64,000 nt of DNA from Pseudomonas peradeniyensis (GCF_014268935.2 NZ_JABWRJ020000004.1:434001-498000), one strand, 5' to 3'; shown: positions 9,277 to 18,341, numbered from the stretch's first letter. A program made the numbers and translations. Notes: generated from the letters alone by a model not told the origin.

Positions 9277-10458
9277 ATGAGCACGCTTTCCCCCAAACGG
9301 GTGCTGTTCGCCCTGGCCATCGGCGCCTTCGGCATCGGCACCACCGAGTTCACCCCCATGGGCCTGTTGCCGGTGATCGCCGATGGCGTGGGTGCCAGCA
9401 TCCCCAGCGCGGGCATGCTGATCACCGCCTATGCCATCGGCGTGATGGTCGGCGCGCCGATCATGACCTTGCTGTTCAGCCGCTTCGGCAAGCGCGCCGC
9501 GCTGATGATGCTGATGGGCATCTTCACCGTCGGCAACCTGCTCTCGGCCCTGTCGCCGGACTACTACACCCTGCTGCTCTCGCGCCTGATCACCAGCCTC
9601 AACCACGGCGCCTTCTTCGGCCTTGGCGCGGTGGTGGCCGCCAGCGTGGTGCCCCGGGACAAGCAGGCCAGCGCCGTGGCTACCATGTTCATGGGCCTGA
9701 CCATCGCCAACATCGGCGGCGTGCCAGCCGCCACCTGGCTCGGCCAGCAGGTCGGCTGGCGCATGGCCTTTGCCGGCACCGCGGCGCTCGGCGTGCTGGC
9801 CATTGCGGCGCTGTGGTACGCCCTGCCCAAGGGCGAGCGCGGCAGCGTGCCCCATGTGCGCAAGGAGCTGGCGGTGATCGCCCGCCCCAACGTGCTGCTG
9901 GCCATGGCCACCACGGTCCTGGGCGCCGGCGCCATGTTCACCCTGTACACCTATGTCGCCCCGGTGCTCGCCGAACTGACCGGCGCCTCGGACAGTTTCG
10001 TCACCCTCGGCCTGGTACTGATCGGCGTCGGCTTCACCCTCGGCAACAGCCTGGGCGGCAAGCTGGCCGACTGGTCGCTGGACGGTGCCGCACGGATCTT
10101 CCTCGGCGCACTGGCGGCAATCATGCTGCTGATGCCGCTGGTGCTGGGCAGCCATGTCGGCGCCGCCCTGGCGCTGCTGGTATGGGGCGTGTTCACCTTC
10201 GCCGTGGTGCCGCCGCTGCAGATGCGGGTGATGACCGCCGCGGCCGAGGCGCCGGGGCTGGCGTCGTCGATCAACGTGGGTGCATTTAACCTGGGCAATG
10301 CCGTCGGCGCCGCCCTGGGTGGCGCGGTGATCAGCCTGGACCTGGGCTATGCTGCGGTGCCGATGGCCGGTGGCCTGCTGGCGGCGACCGGGTTGCTGCT
10401 GGTATGGCTGGGCGGGCGCGGCAAGGCCGCAGACGAGGCGCTGAGTAATCCAGCCTGA
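9277..10458 (+). CDS. MFS transporter, DHA1 family (drug/sugar efflux type)
   Basis: This 393-residue protein has 12 predicted transmembrane helices. It shows the DHA1 features FGIGTTEFTPMGLLPVIADG in helix 1 and SRFGKRAALMMLMG in the helix 2-3 loop (motif A). It resembles YdhP/AraJ-like arabinose or drug exporters. The start is ATG 9277, with GGAGCTCCCA ahead. It lies 58 bases after dkgB and is probably co-transcribed. A bidirectional terminator separates it from the convergent ahpF. Substrate unknown. Confidence 0.92.
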   Translation: MSTLSPKRVLFALAIGAFGIGTTEFTPMGLLPVIADGVGASIPSAGMLITAYAIGVMVGAPIMTLLFSRFGKRAALMMLMGIFTVGNLLSALSPDYYTLLLSRLITSLNHGAFFGLGAVVAASVVPRDKQASAVATMFMGLTIANIGGVPAATWLGQQVGWRMAFAGTAALGVLAIAALWYALPKGERGSVPHVRKELAVIARPNVLLAMATTVLGAGAMFTLYTYVAPVLAELTGASDSFVTLGLVLIGVGFTLGNSLGGKLADWSLDGAARIFLGALAAIMLLMPLVLGSHVGAALALLVWGVFTFAVVPPLQMRVMTAAAEAPGLASSINVGAFNLGNAVGAALGGAVISLDLGYAAVPMAGGLLAATGLLLVWLGGRGKAADEALSNPA

Positions 10459-10505
10459 CCAGGATCACCCACATGGGGCGAGCTAGCCCGCGATAGCCCC
10501 AACAC

Positions 10506-10543
10506 AAAAACGCCGCCATCCCCGAAGGAATGGCGGCGTTTTC
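10506..10543. terminator. bidirectional rho-independent terminator
   Basis: AACGCCGCCAT pairs with ATGGCGGCGTT around a 10-base loop. A-rich and T-rich flanks on the two sides suit it to stop both the MFS and ahpF transcripts. Confidence 0.9.
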
Positions 10544-10563
10544 ACGTTTACACCCCGCTGCCG

Positions 10564-12126
10564 TCAGGCCGGCGCCGAAGTGCGGATCAGATGATCGAAG
10601 GCCGCCAGCGACGCCTTGGCCCCCTCGCCCACGGCGATAACGATCTGCTTGTACGGCACCGTGGTCACATCGCCTGCGGCGAACACGCCGGGGATGCTGG
10701 TCTGGCCCTTGGCATCGACGATGATCTCGCCACGCGGCGACAGCTCGACCGTGCCCTTGAGCCAGTCGGTGTTCGGCAGCAGGCCGATCTGCACGAAGAT
10801 GCCTTCCAGCGCCAGGTCATGCAGCGTGTCGCTGGTGCGGTCCTTGTAGCGCAGGCCGGTAACCTTCTCGCCATTGCCGACCACTTCAGTCGTCAGCGCG
10901 CTGGTGATCACCTTGACGTTCGGCAGGCTATGCAGCTTGCGTTGCAACACGGCATCGGCGCGCAGCTGGTTGTCGAACTCGATCAGGGTCACCTGGGCGA
11001 CCACGCCGGCCAGGTCGATGGCCGCTTCCACGCCGGAGTTGCCGCCACCGATCACCGCCACGCGCTTGCCCTTGAACAGCGGGCCGTCGCAGTGCGGGCA
11101 GTAGGCCACGCCACGGGCACGGTATTCCTGTTCACCTGGCACGTTCATCTCGCGCCAGCGGGCGCCGGTGGCGAGGATCACGGTCTTGGCCTTGAGCGAG
11201 GCGCCGCCGGCCAGGCGTACTTCATGCAGGCCGCCATCGGTGGCCGGGATCAGCGCTTCGCCGCGCTGCAGGTTCATGATGTCGACGTCGTACTGCTTGA
11301 CGTGCTCTTCCAGGGCCGTGGCCAGCTTAGGCCCTTCGGTCTCCTGCACCGAGATGAAGTTCTCGATCGCCAGGGTGTCGAGCACCTGGCCACCGAAGCG
11401 CTCGGCGGCGACACCGGTGCGAATGCCTTTACGGGCGGCATAGATCGCGGCGGCGGCGCCAGCCGGGCCACCCCCGACCACCAGCACGTCGAAGGCGTCC
11501 TTGGCGTTGATCTTCTCGGCCTGACGGGCACCGGCGCTGGTGTCGATCTTGCCGAGGATCTCTTCCAGACCCATGCGGCCCTGGCCGAACACTTCGCCGT
11601 TCAGGTAGATGCTCGGTACCGCCATGACCTTGCGGGCTTCGACTTCATCCTGGAACAGTGCGCCGTCGATGGCCACATGGCGCACATTGGGGTTGAGCAC
11701 CGCCATCAGGTTCAGCGCCTGGACCACGTCCGGGCAGTTCTGGCACGACAGCGAGAAGTAGGTTTCGAAGGTGAACTCGCCCTCCAGCGCCTGGATCTGC
11801 TCGATCACTTCGGCACTGGCCTTGGAGGGGTGGCCGCCGACCTGCAGCAGCGCCAGCACCAGCGAGGTGAATTCGTGGCCCATGGGGATGCCGGCGAAAC
11901 GCAGGCTGATATCGCCCCCCGGGCGGTTCAGCGAGAACGAAGGACGACGGGCATCGTTGCCATCCGCGCTGAAGGTAATGAGGTTCGACAGGCCGGCGAT
12001 TTCCACCAGCAGGTCGTGCAGTTCGCGGGACTTCGCGCCGTCGTCGAGGGAGGCAACGATCTCGATCGGCTGGGTGACCCGCTCCAGGTAGGTTTTCAGT
12101 TGCGATTTAAGCGTGGCGTCCAACAT
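10564..12126 (-). CDS. ahpF: alkyl hydroperoxide reductase subunit F
   Basis: This 520-residue NADH-dependent disulfide reductase recycles AhpC. The N-terminal tandem thioredoxin-fold domain carries the redox pair CQNCPDV near residue 129. The FAD-binding GGGPAGAAAAIYAARKG and NAD-binding VIGGGNSGVEAAIDLAG folds flank the thioredoxin-reductase-like pair CPHC (in VAYCPHCDGP). Length matches E. coli AhpF (521). The start is the ATG at 12126 (MLDATLKSQLKTYL); an upstream in-frame ATG at 12159 lies in the intergenic hairpin and is unlikely. It is downstream of ahpC on the same strand with a terminator between them, so ahpF expression may be partly uncoupled. Confidence 0.97.
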   Translation of the reverse strand: MLDATLKSQLKTYLERVTQPIEIVASLDDGAKSRELHDLLVEIAGLSNLITFSADGNDARRPSFSLNRPGGDISLRFAGIPMGHEFTSLVLALLQVGGHPSKASAEVIEQIQALEGEFTFETYFSLSCQNCPDVVQALNLMAVLNPNVRHVAIDGALFQDEVEARKVMAVPSIYLNGEVFGQGRMGLEEILGKIDTSAGARQAEKINAKDAFDVLVVGGGPAGAAAAIYAARKGIRTGVAAERFGGQVLDTLAIENFISVQETEGPKLATALEEHVKQYDVDIMNLQRGEALIPATDGGLHEVRLAGGASLKAKTVILATGARWREMNVPGEQEYRARGVAYCPHCDGPLFKGKRVAVIGGGNSGVEAAIDLAGVVAQVTLIEFDNQLRADAVLQRKLHSLPNVKVITSALTTEVVGNGEKVTGLRYKDRTSDTLHDLALEGIFVQIGLLPNTDWLKGTVELSPRGEIIVDAKGQTSIPGVFAAGDVTTVPYKQIVIAVGEGAKASLAAFDHLIRTSAPA

Positions 12127-12156
12127 ACGGGCGATTCCTTTTTCAAAACTCGGATA

Positions 12157-12192
12157 CAAAAACGCCCAGGCGAGATCGCCCGGGCGTTTTTA
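12157..12192 (-). terminator. terminator between ahpC and ahpF
   Basis: AAAAACGCCC and GGGCGTTTTT form a 10-bp stem with flanking A and T runs. It lies between the ahpC stop and the ahpF start and would attenuate read-through, a common way to make far more AhpC than AhpF. Confidence 0.85.
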
Positions 12193-12250
12193 CGGGGCGG
12201 TGACAACTTAGAAGTGGCGGTTGCTCACCGCCCGCATCTGACGCATGGCC

Positions 12251-12814
12251 TCAGATCTTGCCGACCAGGTCCAGGGACGGAGCGAGAGTGGCTTCGCCTT
12301 CTTTCCACTTGGCCGGGCAGACTTCGCCTGGGTGGGCGGCAACGTACTGGGCAGCCTTGACCTTGCGCAGCAGTTCGCTGGCGTCACGGCCGACACCGCC
12401 GTCGTTGATTTCGACGATCTTGATCTGACCTTGCGGGTTGATCACGAAAGTACCGCGATCGGCCAGGCCGGCTTCTTCGATCAGCACGTCGAAGTTGCGC
12501 GAGATGACGTGGGTCGGGTCACCGATCAGCGGGTACTTGATCTTGCCGATGGTGTCCGAGGTGTCGTGCCAGGCTTTGTGGGTGAAGTGGGTGTCGGTGG
12601 ACACGCCGTAGATTTCCACGCCCAGCTTCTGGAACTCGGCGTAGTTGTCAGCAAGGTCACCCAGTTCGGTCGGGCAGACGAAGGTGAAGTCGGCCGGGTA
12701 GAAGAACACGACGGACCACTTGCCTTTCAGGTCGGCTTCGCTGACCTGGACGAATTCGCCATTGTGGAAAGCAGTGGCGTTGAACGGTTTGACCTGGCTG
12801 TTGATGATTGGCAT
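12251..12814 (-). CDS. ahpC: alkyl hydroperoxide reductase subunit C (2-Cys peroxiredoxin)
   Basis: This 187-residue typical 2-Cys peroxiredoxin reduces H2O2 and organic peroxides in the cytoplasm. The peroxidatic cysteine is C47 in DFTFVCPTE and the resolving cysteine is C166 in EVCPAKW. Both are present, along with the GGLG-like and YF-like C-terminal segments typical of sensitive peroxiredoxins. Length equals the E. coli protein. The start is ATG 12814, preceded by GGAGCG. AhpF, its reductase, is encoded downstream. OxyR control is known for the family, but I could not read a convincing OxyR site by eye. Confidence 0.98.
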   Translation of the reverse strand: MPIINSQVKPFNATAFHNGEFVQVSEADLKGKWSVVFFYPADFTFVCPTELGDLADNYAEFQKLGVEIYGVSTDTHFTHKAWHDTSDTIGKIKYPLIGDPTHVISRNFDVLIEEAGLADRGTFVINPQGQIKIVEINDGGVGRDASELLRKVKAAQYVAAHPGEVCPAKWKEGEATLAPSLDLVGKI

Positions 12815-12981
12815 GAGAGACGCTCCTTCATGGGTTGAATTCGGTTGACGGAGAGAATCCTAACCGCTGGTCCCGATGAAGGCTCATTGGCAAAGCTCAT
12901 GCTGGTGATTGGTTTTGGCTATAAGGCGGGATTATTAATAGAAGGGATTGGGCTGAGCAAAGGATTGCGAGGGCAAAATGC

Positions 12982-13047
12982 ATCGCGGGGCAAGCCCGCT
13001 CCCACGCCGGGAAGGTGTCAGGCGTGGGAGCGAGCTTACCCCGCGAT
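12982..13047. repeat. REP pair
   Basis: Two inverted REP cores lie between gor and ahpC. The second copy is slightly degenerate (GAGCTTACCCC). Confidence 0.88.
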
Positions 13048-13062
13048 CGGGGATAACGCCTA

Positions 13063-14418
13063 TCAGCGGGTGACGGTGCGCATCGTGACGAACTCTTCGG
13101 CGGCCGTCGGGTGCACGCCGATGGTCTCGTCGAACTGCTGCTTGGTCGCCCCCGCCTTCAGGGCGATCCCCAGGCCCTGGATGATCTCGCCGGCATCCGG
13201 CCCGACCATGTGGCAGCCCAGCACCTTGTCGGTTTCAGCATCGACCACCAGCTTCATCAGGGTCTTTTCCTGGATATCGGTCAGGGTCAGCTTCATCGCC
13301 CGGAAGCGGCTCTCGAAGACCTGTACCTTGTGCCCGGCGGCCAGCGCCTGTTCCTCGGTCAGGCCCACGGTGCCGATTGGCGGCTGGCTGAACACCGCGG
13401 TCGGGATGTTCTGGTAGTCGACCGTGCGGTACTGCTCGGGTTTGAACAGGCGGCGGGCCACGGCCATGCCTTCGGCCAGCGCCACCGGGGTCAGTTGCAC
13501 GCGGCCGATCACGTCGCCGATGGCCAGGATCGACGGGGCGGTGGTCTGGTACTGCTCGTCCACGCGGATGTACCCACGCTCGTCCAGTTCCACGCCGGTG
13601 TTCTCCAGGCCCAGGTTGTCCAGCATCGGCCGGCGACCGGTGGCGTAGAACACGCAATCGGCGACCAGCTCGCGACCATCCTTGAGGGTGGCCTTGAGGC
13701 TGCCGTCGTCGAGCTTGTCGATGCGCTGGATGTCGGCGTTGAATTGCAGGTTCAGGCCGCGTTTTTCCAGCTCTTCCTTCAGGTGCGTGCGCACCGAGCC
13801 GTCGAAACCACGCAGGAACAGATCGCCCCGATACAGCAGCGTGGTGTCGGCGCCCAGGCCCTGGAAGATCCCGGCGAACTCCACGGCAATGTAACCCCCG
13901 CCCACCACCAGCACGCGTCGCGGCAGTTGCTTGAGGTAGAACGCCTCGTTGGAAGTGATGGCCAGTTCCTTGCCCGGAATGTCCGGCACCTGCGGCCAGC
14001 CGCCGGTAGCGATGAGGATGTTGGCGGCACTGTAGCGCTGGCCCTCGACCTCCACCTCATTGGCGCCGGTAATGCGTGCGTGGCCCTGCAACAGGGTGAC
14101 GCCGCTGTTGACCAGCAAGTTGCGGTAGATGCCGTTGAGGCGCTCGATCTCGCGGTTCTTGTTGGCGATCAGCGTGCCCCAGTCGAAATGCCCCTCTTCC
14201 AGGGTCCAGCCGAAGCCTGCAGCCTGTTCCAGTTCGTCGGCGACGTGAGCGCCGTAGACCAGCAGTTTTTTGGGCACGCACCCGACGTTGACGCAGGTGC
14301 CCCCCAGATAACGGCTTTCAGCCACCGCCACCTTGGCGCCGAAGCCTGCGGCGAAACGCGCCGCGCGTACACCGCCAGAACCGGCGCCAATCACGAACAG
14401 ATCAAAATCGTAAGCCAT
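13063..14418 (-). CDS. gor: glutathione-disulfide reductase
   Basis: This 451-residue flavoprotein reduces GSSG with NADPH. The FAD motif VIGAGSGGVRAARFAA lies at residues 9-24. The redox disulfide is GGTCVNVGCVPKK (cysteines six apart) and the NADPH fold is VVGGGYIAVEFAGIF. The C-terminal HPTAAEEFVTMR supplies the active-site His-Glu of the other subunit. Length is typical (450). The start is ATG 14418. It follows galU on the minus strand with a terminator in between, so it is probably an independent unit in a stress-related neighbourhood with ahpCF. Confidence 0.97.
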   Translation of the reverse strand: MAYDFDLFVIGAGSGGVRAARFAAGFGAKVAVAESRYLGGTCVNVGCVPKKLLVYGAHVADELEQAAGFGWTLEEGHFDWGTLIANKNREIERLNGIYRNLLVNSGVTLLQGHARITGANEVEVEGQRYSAANILIATGGWPQVPDIPGKELAITSNEAFYLKQLPRRVLVVGGGYIAVEFAGIFQGLGADTTLLYRGDLFLRGFDGSVRTHLKEELEKRGLNLQFNADIQRIDKLDDGSLKATLKDGRELVADCVFYATGRRPMLDNLGLENTGVELDERGYIRVDEQYQTTAPSILAIGDVIGRVQLTPVALAEGMAVARRLFKPEQYRTVDYQNIPTAVFSQPPIGTVGLTEEQALAAGHKVQVFESRFRAMKLTLTDIQEKTLMKLVVDAETDKVLGCHMVGPDAGEIIQGLGIALKAGATKQQFDETIGVHPTAAEEFVTMRTVTR

Positions 14419-14472
14419 GCATTGAGTCTCCTAGGCAGGCGCCCAGCATAGCGCCGTTGGCCGCCGCAAACA

Positions 14473-14497
14473 AAAAAGCCACCCGAAGGTGGCTTTT
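14473..14497 (-). terminator. rho-independent terminator of galU
   Basis: AAAAAGCCACC-CGAA-GGTGGCTTTT lies immediately after the galU stop on the minus strand. Confidence 0.88.
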
Positions 14498-14515
14498 CCA
14501 GACAACGCCGGGGAC

Positions 14516-15355
14516 TCAGTAAGCCTTGCCGGTCTTGTAGAAGTTCTCGAAGCAGAAGTTGGTTGCCTCGATGTAGCCTTCGGCGCCGCCGCAGTCGAAA
14601 CGCTTGCCCTTGAACTTGTAGGCGATCACGTTACCTTCGGCGGCCTGCTTCATCAGCGCGTCGGTGATCTGGATCTCGCCACCTTTGCCCGGCTCGGTCT
14701 GCTCGATCTTCTCGAAGATGTCCGGGGTCAGGATGTAGCGGCCGATGATCGCCAGGTTGGACGGTGCGTCCTCTGGCTTGGGCTTCTCGACCATGGCGTC
14801 GACACGGAAGATGCCGTCCTTGATCTCTTCACCGGCGATGACGCCGTACTTGTTGGTTTCCTGCGGATCGACTTCCTGGATGGCGACGATCGAGCAGCGG
14901 TACTTCTTGTACAGCGCGACCATCTGCGCGAGCACGCCGTCACCGTCGAGGTTGACGCACAGGTCGTCTGCCAGCACCACGGCGAACGGCTCGTCGCCAA
15001 TCAGCGGGCGGCCGGTCAGGATGGCGTGGCCCAGGCCTTTCATTTCGGTCTGGCGGGTGTAGGCGAAAGAGCACTCGTCGAGCAGACGACGGATGCCGAC
15101 CAGGTATTTCTCCTTGTCGGTGCCCTTGATCTGGTTTTCCAGCTCGTAGCTGATGTCGAAGTGGTCTTCCAGGGCACGCTTGCCACGGCCGGTGACGATG
15201 GAGATCTCGTTGAGGCCGGCGTCCAGTGCTTCTTCAACGCCATACTGGATCAGTGGCTTGTTGACCACCGGCAGCATTTCCTTGGGCATGGCTTTGGTAG
15301 CGGGCAGGAAGCGGGTGCCGTAACCGGCTGCCGGGAACAAGCATTTCTTGATCAT
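14516..15355 (-). CDS. galU: UTP-glucose-1-phosphate uridylyltransferase
   Basis: This 279-residue enzyme makes UDP-glucose for LPS, exopolysaccharide and trehalose pathways. The nucleotidyltransferase motif AAGYGTRFLPATKAMPKEMLP is at residues 9-29. The VEKP and GAEGYIEATNFCFE regions are characteristic of bacterial GalU. The start is taken as ATG 15355 (MIKKCLFPAAG) because the alternative five codons upstream have no ribosome site and the family begins here. It is monocistronic with its own terminator. Confidence 0.97.
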   Translation of the reverse strand: MIKKCLFPAAGYGTRFLPATKAMPKEMLPVVNKPLIQYGVEEALDAGLNEISIVTGRGKRALEDHFDISYELENQIKGTDKEKYLVGIRRLLDECSFAYTRQTEMKGLGHAILTGRPLIGDEPFAVVLADDLCVNLDGDGVLAQMVALYKKYRCSIVAIQEVDPQETNKYGVIAGEEIKDGIFRVDAMVEKPKPEDAPSNLAIIGRYILTPDIFEKIEQTEPGKGGEIQITDALMKQAAEGNVIAYKFKGKRFDCGGAEGYIEATNFCFENFYKTGKAY

Positions 15356-15511
15356 ATACGTCCTTAACAAGGGCTTTGCGTACGAAATTCGGCGCAGTCT
15401 AATCAGGCGGCGGTCACCTTACAATGCCCCCCGCGCTGGCCGATGCCATCATAGAGACATTCCAGTGTAGATAGTTCCGCCAGACCGTGAATTTCAGGCG
15501 ACCGGCGACAC

Positions 15512-15580
15512 CATCGCGGGACGGGCCCACCCCCACGATCGTCCCTTGCTGGGCGTGGGAGCGGGCTTGCCCCGCGAGGG
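15512..15580. repeat. REP pair, first copy degenerate
   Basis: A degenerate copy (CGCGGGACGGGCCCACCCCCAC) faces a well-conserved inverted copy, between galU and tsdA. Confidence 0.8.
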
Positions 15581-15587
15581 TTTCAGC

Positions 15588-16502
15588 TCAACCGCCGATC
15601 CCCTGCCCGATCAACACGCCATCAACTTTCTGCCCATACAGGTTGACCCCGTCGTTGGCATGGAACTTCAGCCGGGTCTTCTCGATCGAGCCTTCGACCA
15701 GCCGCGGATCCTGCGGCCGCTCATGGCGGTTGATCCACGCCGCCACGTCCCAGGCCTGCTGATCGCTCAGGCTGCGGGGCTTGCCCAGTGGCATGTTGTA
15801 CTTGATGTACGACGCCGCAGTATTGATCCGGTGCATGCCGGCGCCCCAGTTATAGGAATCCTTGCCCCACAGCGGCGGCATCACGTATTCCCCGGCCACC
15901 TTCTGTCCTTCACCATTGCCGCCGTGGCAGATCGCGCATTGCTCTTCGTAAACCTGCTTGCCGCGCTTGAAGTCGTAGCCCCCCTCCGGCTTGGGCACTT
16001 CCGGGTAGCCGCGACCAGCGATCTCCACACCGGTCGGCGCCTGGGTCGACAGCCAGTAGGCGTAAACGCTCAAGGCGGTCATCTGCGGGCTGTCGGCCGC
16101 CGGCGGCTTGCCGTTCATGCTGAAGGTAAAGCAGCCCTGGATACGCTCGGCGAAGGTGTTGACCTTGTCGTTCTTCTTGCGATACGCCGGATACATCGGG
16201 TAGGCGCCCCACAGCGGCGCGGAATGCGCCAGGCGTCCCTGGTCAAGGTGGCAGTTGCTGCAGTTCAAGCCGTTGCCGACCGCGTCGGGCATCAGCCGGC
16301 GGGTATCGACGAACAGCGCGTGACCTTCACGGACCATCTTGCCGAAGGCGTTGTCCGGGATCGCGCTTTCCGCAGGCGGCACGAACTGCGGGGCGGCCTG
16401 CACACCCGGGACCTTGAGCTGGGACTGGTCTTCCATGGCGATGGGCGCGGCCTGGGCAGTGCCCATGGCCACCAGCAGCAGGGTTGGCATCAGGACTTTC
16501 AT
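15588..16502 (-). CDS. tsdA: thiosulfate dehydrogenase, dihaem cytochrome c
   Basis: This 304-residue periplasmic protein has a signal peptide (residues 1-18). It carries two c-type haem sites, C81-S-N-C84-H85 and C189-A-I-C192-H193. The ERIQGCFTFSMNG segment carries C124, in the position of the unusual cysteine axial ligand of haem 1 in TsdA. KYNMPLG (M237) can supply the ligand of haem 2. This pattern identifies TsdA, which oxidises thiosulfate to tetrathionate or runs in reverse. The gene overlaps the upstream cytochrome gene by four bases (ATGA), the tsdBA arrangement described in P. stutzeri. No assay evidence, but the motif set is specific. Confidence 0.88.
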   Translation of the reverse strand: MKVLMPTLLLVAMGTAQAAPIAMEDQSQLKVPGVQAAPQFVPPAESAIPDNAFGKMVREGHALFVDTRRLMPDAVGNGLNCSNCHLDQGRLAHSAPLWGAYPMYPAYRKKNDKVNTFAERIQGCFTFSMNGKPPAADSPQMTALSVYAYWLSTQAPTGVEIAGRGYPEVPKPEGGYDFKRGKQVYEEQCAICHGGNGEGQKVAGEYVMPPLWGKDSYNWGAGMHRINTAASYIKYNMPLGKPRSLSDQQAWDVAAWINRHERPQDPRLVEGSIEKTRLKFHANDGVNLYGQKVDGVLIGQGIGG

Positions 16503-17149
16503 GGCTTGACCTCCTGGCTGGCCGGTTGGGCGAAGTAGTCAGCGACCGCCTTGACCTCGGCATCGGTCATCGCCTTGGCCACGTTGACCATCAACTGGTT
16601 GGGATCATTGCTGCGACTGCCATCGCGCCAGGCATTGAGTTGCGCCACCAGGTAACCGGCGGGTTGTCCGGCCAGCGGCGGGAAGTGCTCACCGACGCCA
16701 CTGCCGCCCGGGCCGTGACACTGCACGCAACCGGGGATCAACCGGTTCCAGTCGCCATAGATGGCCAGGCGGGCCACCGGATCGTTGGCGATCTGCTGGC
16801 GACGCGTGTCCGCCGCGGCATCGGCCGGCAGCTTGGCCAGGTAGGCGCTGACCGCCTCGATCTCGGCATCGTCCAAGGCCTTGGCCAAGGGTTCCATCAC
16901 CGCCTGCTTGCGGCTGCCGTTGCGAAAGTCATGCAATTGCTTGCTGAGATAGCCGGCAGGCAAGCCGGCAAGACGGGGAAAACCAGCGGCGGCAATACCC
17001 TTGCCATCCGGCCCATGGCAGCCCAGGCAGGCCATGGCGGCGGGGTTCTGCCCGCCCTGGTTGAAGATTTTCTGGCCATCGGCAGCGTGCGCCGAGGGCC
17101 AGGCCAAGATCAGCAGGCTGCCGATCACGACATGGCTCAGGGGTTTCAT
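16499..17149 (-). CDS. tsdB: dihaem cytochrome c4-like electron acceptor of TsdA
   Basis: This 216-residue exported cytochrome has a signal peptide ending at AHA-ADG and two haem motifs (CLGCH in the first half, CVQCH in the second). The halves repeat the c4 pattern FPRLAGLPAGYLSKQL and FPPLAGQPAGYLVAQL. It precedes and overlaps tsdA, so translation is probably coupled, and it should take electrons from TsdA in the periplasm. The ATG at 17149 is preferred over GTG 17152. An inverted repeat 33 bases upstream is a candidate operator. Confidence 0.87.
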   Translation of the reverse strand: MKPLSHVVIGSLLILAWPSAHAADGQKIFNQGGQNPAAMACLGCHGPDGKGIAAAGFPRLAGLPAGYLSKQLHDFRNGSRKQAVMEPLAKALDDAEIEAVSAYLAKLPADAAADTRRQQIANDPVARLAIYGDWNRLIPGCVQCHGPGGSGVGEHFPPLAGQPAGYLVAQLNAWRDGSRSNDPNQLMVNVAKAMTDAEVKAVADYFAQPASQEVKP

Positions 17150-17181
17150 CACGGAGGCTCCATTTCCTTGTTATAAGCTTA

Positions 17182-17200
17182 GGCTTAAACGATATAAGCC
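17182..17200. promoter_or_regulatory. inverted repeat in front of tsdBA
   Basis: GGCTTA-N7-TAAGCC is embedded in an AT-rich stretch just upstream of tsdB, where a transcription factor could act. The regulator is unknown. Confidence 0.45.
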
Positions 17201-17294
17201 CAGAAATACTAGGCCTATTCCCCGACGTGCGACAACGCGTCACCGGGAAGGAAAGTGGCAAACCGCCAGCTAATTGCCGATTAACTGAGCTGGA

Positions 17295-17654
17295 TCAAGA
17301 ACCGGAGATGCACTGGGTCGCCGAGGTGCGCACATCGCCCAGGCGCAGCGGGAAGTTGTTCAACCGCTCGTACACCTTGATCGCACTGCCGCTGCCACGC
17401 TTGTCGATATCAAGCAGCGCCGCCGGGCCGACGCCGGCCGACACCTTCTGCGGCACGGTCAGGCGCAAGCCATCACCGCGCACCTCTTCCTGCAAGGGAT
17501 CACGCGTATCGGCCAGCTTGCGCTTCACGCAGTCGGCATACTCGCGCGGCGTCTTGCCGGAGATCACATCCAGCGTCGCGTGGGACTGCTCAAGTTCCGT
17601 CACGCTGACACAGCCACCCAATGCCAGCGATACCGCGGCTACCACCCATTTCAT
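17295..17654 (-). CDS. putative lipoprotein, function unknown
   Basis: This 119-residue protein has a lipoprotein signal peptide (MKWVVAAVSLALGGC, lipobox LGGC, C15). Two further cysteines (C42 and C115) could form a disulfide. The VRGDGLRLTVPQKV region resembles a small beta domain. It is convergent to nothing and divergent from the DUF1883 gene. I recognise no characterised function; many pseudomonads have similar small lipoproteins. Confidence 0.75.
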   Translation of the reverse strand: MKWVVAAVSLALGGCVSVTELEQSHATLDVISGKTPREYADCVKRKLADTRDPLQEEVRGDGLRLTVPQKVSAGVGPAALLDIDKRGSGSAIKVYERLNNFPLRLGDVRTSATQCISGS

Positions 17655-17818
17655 CTACATCATCTCCAACATCTGCAAAGTCATCCTCTGACCACATCCA
17701 GGCGGTTTTGCTCCCACGTCTGGCAGAAATCTCCTTGGCTTGGCCAGCCCGGGCGCAAGTGTAACCTCACATCGTGGTATCTTTCGCGTTTGCTGAAACA
17801 ATCCTTGCGGAGCACCCC

Positions 17819-18121
17819 ATGAAATTCGTACACCAGCGCGAGCACCTGAACGAGGACGACATCGTCGTCATCGAGTGCTCCCAGCGCTGCAACATCCGCC
17901 TGATGAACGACGCCAACTTCCGCAGTTTCAAGAATGGCGGGCGCCACACCTACCACGGCGGCCACTTCGAGCGCTTCCCGGCGAAGATCACCGTGCCCAG
18001 CACCGGTTTCTGGAACATCACCATCGACACCGTGACCACCCGCCCGATCTCGGTGACGCGCAAGCCGGCCCTCAGCCACAAGATCAAGATCATCCGTCGC
18101 TCGTCGTCGAAACTTGGATAA
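17819..18121 (+). CDS. DUF1883 domain-containing protein
   Basis: This 100-residue protein matches the DUF1883 pattern: MKFVHQREHLNEDDIVVIECS, then NIRLMNDANFRSFKNGGRHTYHGGHF, and the end segment VPSTGFWNITIDTV. The family is a small beta-fold of unknown role, sometimes fused to TIR domains in other genomes; none is present here. The start is ATG 17819 at MKFVHQ, preceded by GCGGAGCACCCC. A 56-residue gene follows after 15 bases and is likely co-transcribed. Confidence 0.85.
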   Translation: MKFVHQREHLNEDDIVVIECSQRCNIRLMNDANFRSFKNGGRHTYHGGHFERFPAKITVPSTGFWNITIDTVTTRPISVTRKPALSHKIKIIRRSSSKLG

Positions 18122-18136
18122 CACTCGGATAGCCGC

Positions 18137-18307
18137 ATGACCCAGACCATCAAGTACGTGATCAAGTACAAGCTCGACGGCGAACGCCGCTGGGACTTCG
18201 CCCAGATGCCCGACGCCTCCCTCGAGCAGGCGCAGCAGGCCCTACGCAAGATCCACGGCGACGACGCCGACAAGATCAGCGACATCCAGGTCAGCAAGGC
18301 CCTGTAA
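18137..18307 (+). CDS. small conserved-type protein, unknown
   Basis: This 56-residue ORF (ATG 18137, TAA 18305-18307) encodes a charged soluble peptide starting TQTIKYVIKYKLDGERRWDF and ending ISDIQVSKAL. Third positions are G/C-rich as in real genes of this genome. It lies 15 bases after the DUF1883 gene and 34 bases before the nitronate monooxygenase gene, so it probably belongs to their transcript. No function recognised. Confidence 0.65.
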   Translation: MTQTIKYVIKYKLDGERRWDFAQMPDASLEQAQQALRKIHGDDADKISDIQVSKAL

Positions 18308-18341
18308 CCACGCAGCACGCCCCGCACTCAAGGAGTCGCCC

